A stretch of DNA of 64,000 nt from an uncultured SAR116 cluster alpha proteobacterium (GCA_902590245.1 CACIWG010000002.1:1-64000); one strand, 5' to 3'; counted from the first letter of the stretch, positions 34,554-43,895 are shown. Program-made: numbers and translations. The notes: generated from the letters alone by a model not told the origin.

Positions 34554-35172
34554 ACTAGTAAACACACTCACACCCCAATCTGTTACAAACCCCAACTATA
34601 TACATCTGCCCATACCCCCATGGCTCGTGCTTGGAGTGGGTAAGTGAGGACAATTTAAGTGTTACATATAAGTGTATTTAAGGATAAATATATTTCACAG
34701 AAATGAGCACACAACCTTATACTAAGTACTCACTTTTAACTGTGAAAAAAACTGTGAAATATTTTGCGAATATTTTTTACCTATTTGTGCCTAAACAATT
34801 TATAAACACCTAATGATATTAAATCAAAATAGTTTTCTGTATGATTTGTAATGAATAAAGTTTATTTATAATCTTTAATAATAAAGTAATTTAAAAAATT
34901 AGTTAACTCACACTATCAGTATAACACACCCCTACTTTCATTACGCAACCTAACTGTAAGAGATAATGTATCTTTTGACACAGACTATGTAATACCTAAT
35001 CTAGGCAAGAGCTTATGTTCAATTGTATGTAGTGCATTTAGATGAATGAAACTTTTTTTAAGCCGCATTATCCTCAAACTCTAAATTATTCAAATGGAAG
35101 TAATTAATTTATAACTTTATTTGAAATATTAAATTCATTAACAACTTAAAATGTTTAATTTAATATATAAAG
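34554..35172 (+). other. gene-free region with possible RNA structure
   Basis: No reading frame longer than about 25 codons with a plausible start and ribosome-binding site was found. The first 100 bases are unusually C-rich for this genome. CTCAC at 34567-34571 with ACCCC can pair with GTGGGT and GTGAG at 34637-34648 to close a hairpin of about 80 bases. A second long inverted repeat lies at 34690-34762. The rest is plain AT-rich sequence. It may hold a small RNA gene or a decayed region; no known RNA family was recognised. Confidence 0.5.
34690..34762 (+). repeat. 11-base inverted repeat
   Basis: ATATTTCACAG at 34690-34700 is the exact reverse complement of CTGTGAAATAT at 34752-34762, with 51 bases between. 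AACTGTGAAA is also present as a direct repeat just before the right arm (from about 34739). It could be an RNA stem or a pair of protein-binding sites. Confidence 0.6.
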
Positions 35173-35715
35173 ATGAAAAAAATAAAACTCATTTTTACAA
35201 TTTTATTTTTAATTTTGGCAAATTCACCTTCAATTTCTGATGAATTAAATGATTTGTTTTTAAAACTTAAAAATGCAGAAAATTTTTCTGAGGCTACAAG
35301 TATAGAAAAAAAAATATGGAATATTTGGACGACGAGTGGTTCAGACCAAAAAAATAATATAGAAATGAATAAAGGGTTAATATTGCTTAATAATGGTAAT
35401 CTAAACAATGCCCTCAAAGTATTTTTAAATCTTTGTAAAGTTGAACCAGAATGGGCTGAACCTTTTAATAAAGTAGCTACAATTAAATTTTTACAAAAAG
35501 ATTATTTAACATCTATAAAATATATTAAATTAACACTAGAAAAAGAAGGTAGACATTTTGGCGCTATTTCAGGTATGGCTCAGATTAATTTACGTTTAGG
35601 AAGATTTGAAAATGCATTAAACAATATTAATCAGGCTCTAAAAATACATCCTTTTATAAGCATTAAAAAGATAAAACCATTTTTATTAGAAAAACTTAAA
35701 AAGAAGGAAATTTAA
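35173..35715 (+). CDS. exported TPR-repeat protein
   Basis: A 180-residue protein. Residues 1-22 form a signal peptide: a Lys-rich start, then a hydrophobic run ending near SIS. The remainder is helical and holds about three tetratricopeptide-like repeats, the clearest at about residues 130-165 (GMAQINLRLGRFENALNNIN). Similar periplasmic TPR proteins are common in Alphaproteobacteria and probably act as scaffolds. The partner is unknown. It is 27 bases before the permease gene and may be co-transcribed with it. Confidence 0.75.
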   Translation: MKKIKLIFTILFLILANSPSISDELNDLFLKLKNAENFSEATSIEKKIWNIWTTSGSDQKNNIEMNKGLILLNNGNLNNALKVFLNLCKVEPEWAEPFNKVATIKFLQKDYLTSIKYIKLTLEKEGRHFGAISGMAQINLRLGRFENALNNINQALKIHPFISIKKIKPFLLEKLKKKEI

Positions 35716-35742
35716 TTTCATTTAAATTTTATGAACTAAAAA

Positions 35743-36504
35743 ATGTCAAACTATCTACTTCTTGAAAATTTAGTATTAATTGTTATTGCAGTTTTGTTAG
35801 GAGGTATTGTTAAAGGTTCAATCGGAATTGGGATGTCAATGTTTTCTGTTCCAATAATAGCTTTTATATTACCTCCAACAAAAGCAATGATGCTTTTATG
35901 TTTCCCAGTTATATTTACAAATTACTTACAAATGGATATTAAAAAGGGAGTAGGTAGTTTTAGATTTTTACCAATGTTTCTAGCTCTTTTTTTAGGATTG
36001 TTAATTGGTGGAAAATTGATTTTAAATTTAAGTTTGAACTTTATATCAATTTCTATCGCTACTGTAATTATTATATTTACTTCATTAAATTTTTTTGGGA
36101 TCAGTTTAAAAAATATAAAAAAAGCTAATGAAAAAATACTTTCAGTCATAATTGGGTTTCTTTCAGGAATATTAGGAGGGTTAACAACTTTTTATGCTCC
36201 ACCAATCATTACATTTTTGATTTCAATTAATTTAGATAAAGAGTTTTTTATAAGAACAACTGCAACAATGTATTTTTTTGCATCAATACCACTTTATTCT
36301 TCTATGCTTTATCATGGCTTAGGTAATTATTATGACTTAATTATGAGTTTAATATTGGTGGTTCCAGCAATTATAGGACAATTTTTTGGTTCAAAAATAA
36401 GAAAAAAATTGTCAAATGAAATTTTTCAGAAACTTATTTTAATAATTCTAATTATGATTGGTTTTAGTTTGCTTTTCAAAAATTTAATTTATTTGATTAT
36501 CTAG
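35743..36504 (+). CDS. TauE/SafE family membrane permease
   Basis: A 253-residue, strongly hydrophobic protein with about eight transmembrane segments. The TauE/SafE (DUF81) pattern appears in both halves: GGIVKGSIGIGMSMFSVPII near residues 20-39 and GFLSGILGGLTTFYAPPI near residues 138-155. Members export or import sulfonates, sulfite or other organic anions. No sulfonate genes are adjacent, so the substrate is not known. Confidence 0.85.
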   Translation: MSNYLLLENLVLIVIAVLLGGIVKGSIGIGMSMFSVPIIAFILPPTKAMMLLCFPVIFTNYLQMDIKKGVGSFRFLPMFLALFLGLLIGGKLILNLSLNFISISIATVIIIFTSLNFFGISLKNIKKANEKILSVIIGFLSGILGGLTTFYAPPIITFLISINLDKEFFIRTTATMYFFASIPLYSSMLYHGLGNYYDLIMSLILVVPAIIGQFFGSKIRKKLSNEIFQKLILIILIMIGFSLLFKNLIYLII

Positions 36505-36578
36505 TTTAACTTAAAATATTATTTTCTATTTATTAAAAATTAATTAGAATAAATATTAAATTAATTAAGGGACCAACA

Positions 36579-36923
36579 ATGGTGAAACCAATAACTAAAG
36601 AAACATTATTCATGAATTGTATGGAAATGGATTTTGCTACTAAAGTTGAACTTGAACATTGGATAGCTACTTTTGAAGAAAGAGTTTGGACTCCTGATGT
36701 AATGAGAGAATTGACAAAAGCAGGGTTAGTTAGAACTACAGCTGCTCAAGTTTGGAATAAAGACAATCATAGAATTACGAGAGTTTTTGAATATGAAAAT
36801 GAAAAAGCTTATAAGGCTTGTCAGATTATTATAGAAAAAAAAATAATGCCAAAAGCAAAAGCAAATTATACCCCAAAAATGAGGAATAATAGAGGAATTA
36901 TAATTTATGATTATAGAAGTTAA
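36579..36923 (+). CDS. conserved-looking small protein of unknown function
   Basis: A 114-residue soluble protein with no family that I recognise. The order FEERVWTPDVMRELTKAGL, then TRVFEYENEKAYKACQIII, then RGIIIYDY at the end suggests a single alpha-beta domain, possibly a dimeric ferredoxin-like barrel such as those of small monooxygenases; this is inference from pattern only. RBS AAGGGA lies 7 bases before ATG. It is followed by the GFA gene after 21 bases. Confidence 0.65.
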   Translation: MVKPITKETLFMNCMEMDFATKVELEHWIATFEERVWTPDVMRELTKAGLVRTTAAQVWNKDNHRITRVFEYENEKAYKACQIIIEKKIMPKAKANYTPKMRNNRGIIIYDYRS

Positions 36924-36944
36924 TATTTTTGTAGGAAAATTAAC

Positions 36945-37346
36945 ATGAAAATTTCTGGTGGATGTTATTGTGGCGCTATAAAATATGAATCACTTGGTAA
37001 TATTCAATCTTCGATACAATGCCACTGTAGAGAATGTCAGTATATAACTGGAGGTCATCCAAATGTTTTAGTAATTGTGCCTCTAGATAAATTTAAATTC
37101 GTAAAAGGCAAACCGAAAGAGTATAAAAGAAAAGATATTGAAATGGCTATGAGACGTCTTTTTTGTGAAGATTGTGGCACAGCAATAGGAACAAGAAATC
37201 CTAATAGGCCTAATTCAATAATTCTTAAAGTTGGAACTTTTGATGATCCATCAATTTTTAAAGCAGACATAGCAATATTTACTATTGATAAACAAAAATT
37301 TCATCACATTGAAGATGGTTTAAAATCTTTTGAAAGAAAACCATAA
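36945..37346 (+). CDS. GFA (CENP-V/Gfa) family zinc protein
   Basis: A 133-residue protein with the zinc-binding cysteines of the GFA fold: GGCYCGAIKYE near residues 5-15, QCHCRECQ near residues 26-33, and LFCEDCGTAIG near residues 67-77. The family includes Gfa, once reported to speed formaldehyde-glutathione adduct formation, but most members have no known activity. The next gene upstream may be in the same transcript. Confidence 0.9.
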   Translation: MKISGGCYCGAIKYESLGNIQSSIQCHCRECQYITGGHPNVLVIVPLDKFKFVKGKPKEYKRKDIEMAMRRLFCEDCGTAIGTRNPNRPNSIILKVGTFDDPSIFKADIAIFTIDKQKFHHIEDGLKSFERKP

Positions 37347-37363
37347 TTTAAAAGTATCGTATA

Positions 37364-37510
37364 TTGTTAAAAAAATTAAAACAGTGGCATATTAATAAAT
37401 TAGAACAAGTACAGAAACTTTTAAATTTATCTAATTATGAAATTTTATGGGTTGTTTTTTTTGAAGGAATATTAATAGGGTCATTCATAACATATTTAAT
37501 TTTGTGTTAA
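37364..37510 (+). CDS. possible 48-residue single-span membrane protein
   Basis: An open frame starting at TTG 37364, giving a basic N-terminal helix (KKLKQWHINKLEQVQKLL) and a hydrophobic helix (LWVVFFEGILIGSFITYLI) ending at a TAA. The amphipathic-then-membrane layout looks like a real small membrane protein. There is no clear ribosome-binding site, and the 3' end overlaps the convergent ABC gene by 15 bases. Confidence 0.4.
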   Translation: MLKKLKQWHINKLEQVQKLLNLSNYEILWVVFFEGILIGSFITYLILC

Positions 37511-38446
37511 TGAAATAAATACATCTTCAAGATTTGCATCTTTGGTTTGAAGATCTAATATAGTAGATCCATAATTTTTAGTAACTTTTAAAATTTTATC
37601 GATTGAAACATTTGTGGGTTTAAAGGTTATTTCACAAACCTTTTTCAGAATTTTTGTTTCTCCAAATTTACGTAAGGCATCAATTAATTTTTTATTTGGA
37701 GATTCTTCAAATTTCATAATCAATATTTTTTTATCAATTAATTTAAGTAGGTTTTTTTTATTATCATTTGCGACTATTTCACCTTTATGAATTATAGCAA
37801 TCTCGTCACATAATGTTTCAGCTTCTTCTAAATAATGCGTTGTTAAAATAATTGTTACGCCTTCTTTATTTAATTTCTTAAAATTATTCCAAAGTTTTTT
37901 TCTTAATTCTATGTCAACCCCAGCTGTTGGTTCATCAAGAATAATTATTGGAGGATTATGAACCATTGCTTTCGCAACTAAAAGTCTTCTTCTCATACCT
38001 CCAGATAAATTTCTACTATATGAATCTGCTTTTTCAGTTAGCTCCATCAATTCTAATATGTAATCTGTAACTCTTTGCTTTTTTGGTACATTGAACAACC
38101 CAGCTTGTAGTTCAAGTTGATCTTTTGGTGTAAAATAAGCATCTATGTTTAACTCTTGAGGTACTATCCCAATTGCTAGTTTAGATTGCTTTCTATGAGT
38201 ATCAATATTAAGTCCCCAAATTTTAATCTTTCCAGTATTTTTATTAGTTGTACCACCTAAAATATTAATTATAGTTGATTTTCCAGCTCCGTTAGGACCA
38301 AGTAATCCATAAAAACTTCCACATTTGATATTTAAATTTATATTTGATAAAGCTTTAATATTTTTTGAAGAACTTTTATAGGTTTTGTTTAAGTTTTGAA
38401 TTTCAATAGCTAGATTATTTTTTGGTTTAATCCAATTTTTATGCAT
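37496..38446 (-). CDS. ABC-2 type transporter ATP-binding protein
   Basis: A 316-residue ATPase with Walker A GPNGAGKS near residues 50-57, signature LSGGMRRR, Walker B IIILDEPTAGVD and the H-loop TTHYLEEAE. The C-terminal extension of about 80 residues is typical of exporters of the CcmA/DrrA/NatA type. No permease gene is next to it on either side, so the membrane partner must be encoded elsewhere. Export of a lipid, drug or sugar polymer cannot be told apart from sequence. Confidence 0.9.
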   Translation of the reverse strand: MHKNWIKPKNNLAIEIQNLNKTYKSSSKNIKALSNINLNIKCGSFYGLLGPNGAGKSTIINILGGTTNKNTGKIKIWGLNIDTHRKQSKLAIGIVPQELNIDAYFTPKDQLELQAGLFNVPKKQRVTDYILELMELTEKADSYSRNLSGGMRRRLLVAKAMVHNPPIIILDEPTAGVDIELRKKLWNNFKKLNKEGVTIILTTHYLEEAETLCDEIAIIHKGEIVANDNKKNLLKLIDKKILIMKFEESPNKKLIDALRKFGETKILKKVCEITFKPTNVSIDKILKVTKNYGSTILDLQTKDANLEDVFISLTQN

Positions 38447-38468
38447 AGATGATTGATATATTTGTATT

Positions 38469-38499
38469 AAAGTTTATTATTACATAATAAAGTTTATTA
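38469..38499 (+). repeat. paired direct repeat in a divergent promoter region
   Basis: AAAGTTTATTA occurs at 38469-38479 and again at 38489-38499, exactly 20 bases apart, in the 65-base gap between the divergent ABC and zinc-finger genes. Two helical turns of spacing could suit a dimeric regulator. AT-rich chance repetition is also possible. Confidence 0.35.
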
Positions 38500-38511
38500 A
38501 TAAATACAACA

Positions 38512-38694
38512 ATGAGAAACTTAAAAATAAAAACAAATAAAACTGACCTTAAACAGATTTTTAGAGTAAAAGACAAAATTATTGCTTGTGACGGTGGCGA
38601 AGATTATGGGCATCCTTTAATTTATTTAAATCTAACAAAAGGTGGCAAACAAGTTTGTCCATATTGTTCTAAAATTTTTATTTTAAAAAAATAA
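38512..38694 (+). CDS. CHCC zinc-finger protein (NDUFS6-like)
   Basis: A 60-residue protein with the zinc pattern of the complex I accessory subunit NDUFS6: ACDGGEDYGHPLIYLNL (about residues 25-41) followed by VCPYCSKIF (about residues 48-56). The four ligands would be Cys26, His34, Cys49 and Cys52. In Alphaproteobacteria this short protein is conserved and thought to take part in NADH dehydrogenase assembly; that role is from family knowledge. It lies 16 bases before polA. Confidence 0.85.
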   Translation: MRNLKIKTNKTDLKQIFRVKDKIIACDGGEDYGHPLIYLNLTKGGKQVCPYCSKIFILKK

Positions 38695-38710
38695 TAATTA
38701 GTTAAAAAAA

Positions 38711-41515
38711 TTGAATAGTAGTCCAGAAAAAAAAGCTAATGAGAAATTGATATTAGTTGATGGTTCTGGATATATTTTTAGAGCATATTATGCTCTTCCT
38801 CCAATGAGTAATCCTGACGGTATTCCAATAAATGCAGTTTATGGGTTTACAAATATGATGGTAAAACTAATAGAAGATTTTAACCCAAGAGAAATATGTG
38901 TTTTATTTGATTTTGGAAGAGAAACTTTTAGAAACGAAATCTATACTGATTATAAAGCAAATAGAACCTCACCACCTGAAGATTTAATCCCTCAATTTGA
39001 TTTAATTAAACAAGCAGCCCGATCAATTGGTTTGCCAACTATAGAGATGGAAGGATTTGAGGCAGATGATTTAATTGCCACTTTCGTACAAAAAGCTAAA
39101 AAAATAAATAAGGAAATTATCATAGTTTCTTCGGATAAAGACTTAATGCAATTGGTAGAGACTGATGTATTAATGCTAGATCCTATGAAAAATTTATGGA
39201 TTGATGAAAATAAAGTTAAGGAAAAATTTGGTGTTTCACCTGATAAAGTTATAGATGTTCAAGCATTAGCTGGCGATAGTAGTGACAATATTCCAGGTGT
39301 ACCAGGTATTGGATTAAAAACAGCGGCTGATTTAATTAATGAATTTAATAATTTAGAAGATCTTTTAACTAGAAGTAATGAAATTAAACAAAATAAAAGA
39401 AGAGAAAATCTCATAGAATTTAAAGATTTAGCTTTAATTTCAAAAAAACTAGTTACATTAAAAAATGATGTTCCTATAAAATTAGATTTAGCTGAGTTAA
39501 AATTTGATTTTAATGAAAATAAAGAAATATTCTCAAACTTTTTACATAAACATTCTTTTAAAAGACTTATTGAGAAAATAAATGATGGTATTGATTTAGA
39601 AAAATCAAACGCGAGAGATAAAATCAATGAAATTAATAACTTTAGTGAACGTAAAATTAATTATAAATTAGTAACATCTGAAAATGAATTAAAAAAAGTT
39701 TTAGAAATTTGCAATGAAAAATCAGAAATTGCAATTGATTGTGAAACAAATTCTTTGAATTTTAAAAGTGGAAATCTAGTTGGCTTATCTATTGCATTTG
39801 AGATTGGTGAAGCAGTATATATTCCACTAAGGCATATAAATAATGATAATGACCTTTTTGAAAATAAAAATAATGATGATTTTCCTGATCAAATTGAATT
39901 TGAAAAAGCAATAAATTTAATTAAACCTATTTTAGAAGATCCTTCTATTTTGAAAATTGGTCATAATATTAAATTTGACATGAATGTATTAAGCCAAAAT
40001 CATAATGGTAATATTAGAATTTTTCCAGTTGATGATACTATGTGTATGTCGTATTGCGTTAATCTTGGACAAGTACAAAATCATAAATTAGATACACTCG
40101 CACAAACAGAGTTAAATTATACAACGATTAAATATGAAGATTTGTGCGGTAAAGGCATAAACCAAAAAACTTTTGATTTAATTAATCCTTTTGAAGCACT
40201 TCACTATGCAGCAGAAGATTCAGATGTCGCTCTTGCTCTTTATCAAAATTTAAAGTTAAGATTAATGTCTGACAAAAAAAATTTTGTTTATCAAAAATTA
40301 GAACGTGAATTAATACCAGTTTTATCTGATATTGAAAATCAAGGTATAATTGTAAATGAAAAAACACTAAATTCACTTTCAGAAACATTAACTAAAAATA
40401 TTATAGAATTAGAAAAGAAAATTTTTTCGATAACTGAGGAAGAATTCAACATTGGGTCTCCTAAGCAATTAGGTGAAATACTTTTTGACAAATTAAAATT
40501 AGATAAGGGAAAAAAATCGAAAACTGGAGCTTGGCAAACTAGTGTTTCAATTTTAGAGGATTTATCAAATAAAGGACATGAAATAGCAGATTTACTTTTA
40601 GATTGGAGACATTTCTCAAAACTTAAGAGCACGTACTCAAAAGCTTTAATTGAACAAATAAATATTAAAACAAAAAGAATTCATACTAGTTATTCAATGG
40701 TTGGAACTAGCACAGGAAGATTGTCTTCTTCAGATCCTAATCTTCAAAATATTCCAATAAGAACTAATGAGGGAAAATTGATAAGGACAGCATTTGAATC
40801 AAAGCCTAATTATCATCTTCTTTCAATGGATTACTCTCAAATTGAGTTAAGGTTAATTGCTCATATTGCTGAAGAAAGAAGTATGCTCTCTGCTTTCAAT
40901 GATGGAGTTGATATTCATCTAGATACAGCTTCAAAAATTTTTAATAAAAATAAAAATGAAATCACATCGGAGTTAAGAAGAAGTGCAAAAGCTATAAATT
41001 TTGGAATTATTTATGGTATTTCACCATTTGGTTTAGCAAAACAGTTAAACTGTTCAAATTCTGAGGCAAAAGAATTTATTGATTCTTATTTTCTAAGATT
41101 TCCAAATATTAGAAATTATATGGACGATATTAAAAGAAAACTTTACTCAGATGGATATGTAGAAACTTTATTTGGAAGAAGAATGCATATAAATATTCAA
41201 AAAAATAGTAATCAAAATTTAAAACTTTTTTCTGAAAGGCAAGCTATTAACGCTCCAATACAAGGAACAGCAGCTGACATAATTAAATTAGCAATGATAA
41301 AGGTTCAACATAAATTAAAAGAAATTAATTCAGATTCTAAAATTTTACTACAAGTTCATGATGAACTTGTATTTGAAGTTAATAGCAAAGACATTGATGA
41401 AATAATTGCTTTAGTAAAACCTATAATGGAAAATGCACATTTACCTGTAAAACCATTAAATGTAAAATTAAGTGTAGATTATGGGTTTGCTAAAAATTGG
41501 GCAGATGCTCATTAA
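38711..41515 (+). CDS. polA: DNA polymerase I
   Basis: A 934-residue enzyme with all three domains. The 5' nuclease is at about residues 15-295, with FEADDLIATF and GDSSDNIPGVPGIGLKTA. The 3'-5' proofreading exonuclease is intact (AIDCETNS, IGHNIKFDMN, and YAAEDSDVA). The polymerase includes MDYSQIELRLIAHI, RRSAKAINFGIIYG and QVHDELVFEV. It fills gaps in repair and removes RNA primers. The start is TTG at 38711, with MNSSPEKKANEKLILVDGSG as the beginning. Confidence 0.97.
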   Translation: MNSSPEKKANEKLILVDGSGYIFRAYYALPPMSNPDGIPINAVYGFTNMMVKLIEDFNPREICVLFDFGRETFRNEIYTDYKANRTSPPEDLIPQFDLIKQAARSIGLPTIEMEGFEADDLIATFVQKAKKINKEIIIVSSDKDLMQLVETDVLMLDPMKNLWIDENKVKEKFGVSPDKVIDVQALAGDSSDNIPGVPGIGLKTAADLINEFNNLEDLLTRSNEIKQNKRRENLIEFKDLALISKKLVTLKNDVPIKLDLAELKFDFNENKEIFSNFLHKHSFKRLIEKINDGIDLEKSNARDKINEINNFSERKINYKLVTSENELKKVLEICNEKSEIAIDCETNSLNFKSGNLVGLSIAFEIGEAVYIPLRHINNDNDLFENKNNDDFPDQIEFEKAINLIKPILEDPSILKIGHNIKFDMNVLSQNHNGNIRIFPVDDTMCMSYCVNLGQVQNHKLDTLAQTELNYTTIKYEDLCGKGINQKTFDLINPFEALHYAAEDSDVALALYQNLKLRLMSDKKNFVYQKLERELIPVLSDIENQGIIVNEKTLNSLSETLTKNIIELEKKIFSITEEEFNIGSPKQLGEILFDKLKLDKGKKSKTGAWQTSVSILEDLSNKGHEIADLLLDWRHFSKLKSTYSKALIEQINIKTKRIHTSYSMVGTSTGRLSSSDPNLQNIPIRTNEGKLIRTAFESKPNYHLLSMDYSQIELRLIAHIAEERSMLSAFNDGVDIHLDTASKIFNKNKNEITSELRRSAKAINFGIIYGISPFGLAKQLNCSNSEAKEFIDSYFLRFPNIRNYMDDIKRKLYSDGYVETLFGRRMHINIQKNSNQNLKLFSERQAINAPIQGTAADIIKLAMIKVQHKLKEINSDSKILLQVHDELVFEVNSKDIDEIIALVKPIMENAHLPVKPLNVKLSVDYGFAKNWADAH

Positions 41516-41570
41516 TTTTTCACATTTTTGACATAAACTTTTATTATTTTGTTCATAAATAGGTGAAAAG

Positions 41571-42263
41571 ATGAATGAAAAAATTATTTTAGTTGATGAT
41601 GATAATCATATATTAACCTCAGTATCAGTTGCTTTAAGAAATGAAGGTTGGCAAGTCGAAACATATCCTGACGGAGAAAAAGGATTGATAGCATTGCAAA
41701 GAAACATACCTGATCTTGTTATCTTAGATATTAAAATGCCACGTATTGACGGCATGGAGATGTTAAAAAGATTGAGAATAAGTTCAAATGTTCCGGTAAT
41801 TTTTCTTACAAGTAAAGATGAGGAAATTGATGAAGCTTTAGGTCTGAGAATGGGGGCGGATGATTATATCACAAAACCCTTTTCACAAAAATTATTAATA
41901 GAAAGAATCAGAGCAGTACTAAGAAGATCATCGTTATCCACCTCTACTGATCCAGAAAAAATTATTCAAAGAGGTGATCTAATGTTAGATATTGATAGAC
42001 ACATATCTACATGGAAAAATGTAGATGTAAGATTAACAGTCACAGAATTTTTAATTTTACAAAGTTTAGTTTCCAGACCTGGATTAGTTAAGAGTAGAGA
42101 TCAGCTAATGGATGTTGCATATGGCGAAACAATTTATGTCGATGATAGAACAATAGATAGTCATATTAAGAGAATGAGAAGAAAATTTAAACATAGCGAT
42201 AAAGAATTTGATAAAATCGAAACACTTTATGGAATTGGGTATAGATATAGAGATAATAAGTGA
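41571..42263 (+). CDS. chvI: two-component response regulator, ChvI-like
   Basis: A 230-residue OmpR-family regulator. The receiver has the acidic pocket VDDDN near residues 8-12, the phospho-accepting aspartate in [12 protein letters not shown] near residue 53, and the KPF lysine near residue 104. A winged-helix DNA-binding domain ends with [16 protein letters not shown] and [11 protein letters not shown]. It precedes the sensor gene with an overlap of 4 bases. ChvI controls envelope and host-adaptation genes in Rhizobiales; its targets here are unknown. Confidence 0.9.
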   Translation: MNEKIILVDDDNHILTSVSVALRNEGWQVETYPDGEKGLIALQRNIPDLVILDIKMPRIDGMEMLKRLRISSNVPVIFLTSKDEEIDEALGLRMGADDYITKPFSQKLLIERIRAVLRRSSLSTSTDPEKIIQRGDLMLDIDRHISTWKNVDVRLTVTEFLILQSLVSRPGLVKSRDQLMDVAYGETIYVDDRTIDSHIKRMRRKFKHSDKEFDKIETLYGIGYRYRDNK

Positions 42264-43843
42264 AAAATTTTTTTAAAAATTTCTTTTTACCACTAAAAAT
42301 TAGAATTCTTATTATAATAATATTCCCAGTAATTTTTTATCCTTTCATCATTTTATATTTTAATAAATATCAAGAGATCTTAATTAATTCAGAGTTTTTA
42401 GCTATGGAAAGGCAAGGTACAACTTTTGCAAAAGCTATAGGAATGGCAGAAGATCAATATGGGTTAATTGAAAAAAATAAAATTTCAGGTGTAGCGCTTC
42501 AAACTTTACTTACGTCTGAAGAGCAAAACTTTCAACTTAAAGCAACATTATATAATACAAATGGAGATTTGATTGCTGATAGTGACACAAGATTTTTCTC
42601 ATCTAAAGTGGAGATTAGTGAACTTCCAGTTTTTAAAGAAGATAAAGATTTTAGTAAGGTTTTAACAAGTATTGTTTCAAATTTATCAAAAATAATTTCT
42701 CAACCAGTAGATATAAAAAAATTTAATCAAAATTTTGAAAATGATGAAATAAGAATAATCTCTATAAAAAATGCTCTAAATGGAAAAATTTCTAGATTTG
42801 TTACAATTGATAATTTTAAAAACCTTAAATTAAATGTAGCTTTACCAGTTAAGTCCTTAAAAGTTATCAGAGGGGTTGCAGTTATATCATCATCTGGAAA
42901 TAAAATAGAAAATGAATTATTAGATTTAGAAATTGAATTATTCAAAACATTAGGAATAATTTTAATAGTTACAATTTTATTAGCAGCATATTTAATTAGA
43001 TCTATTACAAATCCAATTATAAAATTGGCAAATTTAGCAGATTATATTTCAAAAAATAAAATAATAAGATCAAAAAAACTTTTTGAAATTCCTAAATATA
43101 ATGATGAGATAGGAAAATTAACAAAATCATTTGAAACTATGATAAGTGAAATTGAAAAGAGAGTTAATGATATAGAATCATTTGCTGCGGATGTAGCACA
43201 TGAATTAAAAAATCCACTTACTTCACTTCGTTCAGCATCAGAAACTTTAATCCACTCTAAAAATAAAAAAGATCAAAAACAAATGATAGAAATAATGTTT
43301 AAAGATATCGATAGAATCGATAGGTTAATTACAGATATTTCTTTTTCTAGTAGATTAGATGCTGACTTAATCAGAACAAAATTTGAAAACATTGATCTTT
43401 TTAAATTATTAGAAAATTATATATCAATAAGAACAACAAAACTTAAGTATAAAATTAACCACACCCAAAATGAAACTGACATACAATTTATAGGAAATAG
43501 TAATAAACTAGTTCAAGTTTTTGATAATTTAATAGATAACTCTCTTTCTATAATTGGAAAAAATTGTAAGATTAATATAAGAGTTTTTTCTAAAGGTAAA
43601 AAAATTTTTATTCTGTTTGAAGATAATGGGCCAGGATTTCCAAAAAATGCTATTAACAAAATTTTTGATAGATTTTATACAGATAGAATTAATCAAAAAG
43701 AATTTGGGAAGCATTCTGGATTAGGTTTGTCTATTTCTAAACAAATAATTTCAGCTCACAATGGTGACATCTTTGCAGAAAATATTATTAATGATAACAA
43801 AAAAATAATTGGTGCTCGAGTTAATATAATTTTAAACAAATAA
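42260..43843 (+). CDS. chvG: sensor histidine kinase, ChvG-like
   Basis: A 527-residue membrane kinase. Hydrophobic helices at about residues 14-34 and 229-248 flank a periplasmic sensor of about 195 residues. HAMP is at about 249-301, HisKA has [19 protein letters not shown] with the phospho-histidine at 314, and the ATPase has the N box NLIDNSL and GPGFP with [11 protein letters not shown]. The start is GTG overlapping chvI. In many Alphaproteobacteria chvG is followed by hprK and PTS genes; here ahcY follows. Confidence 0.9.
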   Translation: MKNFFKNFFLPLKIRILIIIIFPVIFYPFIILYFNKYQEILINSEFLAMERQGTTFAKAIGMAEDQYGLIEKNKISGVALQTLLTSEEQNFQLKATLYNTNGDLIADSDTRFFSSKVEISELPVFKEDKDFSKVLTSIVSNLSKIISQPVDIKKFNQNFENDEIRIISIKNALNGKISRFVTIDNFKNLKLNVALPVKSLKVIRGVAVISSSGNKIENELLDLEIELFKTLGIILIVTILLAAYLIRSITNPIIKLANLADYISKNKIIRSKKLFEIPKYNDEIGKLTKSFETMISEIEKRVNDIESFAADVAHELKNPLTSLRSASETLIHSKNKKDQKQMIEIMFKDIDRIDRLITDISFSSRLDADLIRTKFENIDLFKLLENYISIRTTKLKYKINHTQNETDIQFIGNSNKLVQVFDNLIDNSLSIIGKNCKINIRVFSKGKKIFILFEDNGPGFPKNAINKIFDRFYTDRINQKEFGKHSGLGLSISKQIISAHNGDIFAENIINDNKKIIGARVNIILNK

Positions 43844-43895
43844 ATTTTTTTAAATTTATAAATATTGACAAAAATTATTAGATCTCTAAAAAGAA

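Noticed and set aside
35042..35107. 21-codon frame in the gap before the exported TPR protein
   Set aside because: Too short, without a ribosome-binding site or conserved pattern.
38441..38520. CRISPR array from the repeated AAAGTTTATTA
   Set aside because: Only two short copies, no spacers of regular length and no cas genes in the window.
41528..41560. TTGACA upstream of chvI as a promoter
   Set aside because: No acceptable -10 box at 16-18 bases (GTTCAT or TTCATA only); CATAAA is at 20 bases, too far.
43865..43893. TTGACA upstream of ahcY as a promoter, or an SAH riboswitch in the same gap
   Set aside because: The sequence at 17 bases is AAAAAG, and the 52-base gap is too short and unstructured for a riboswitch.
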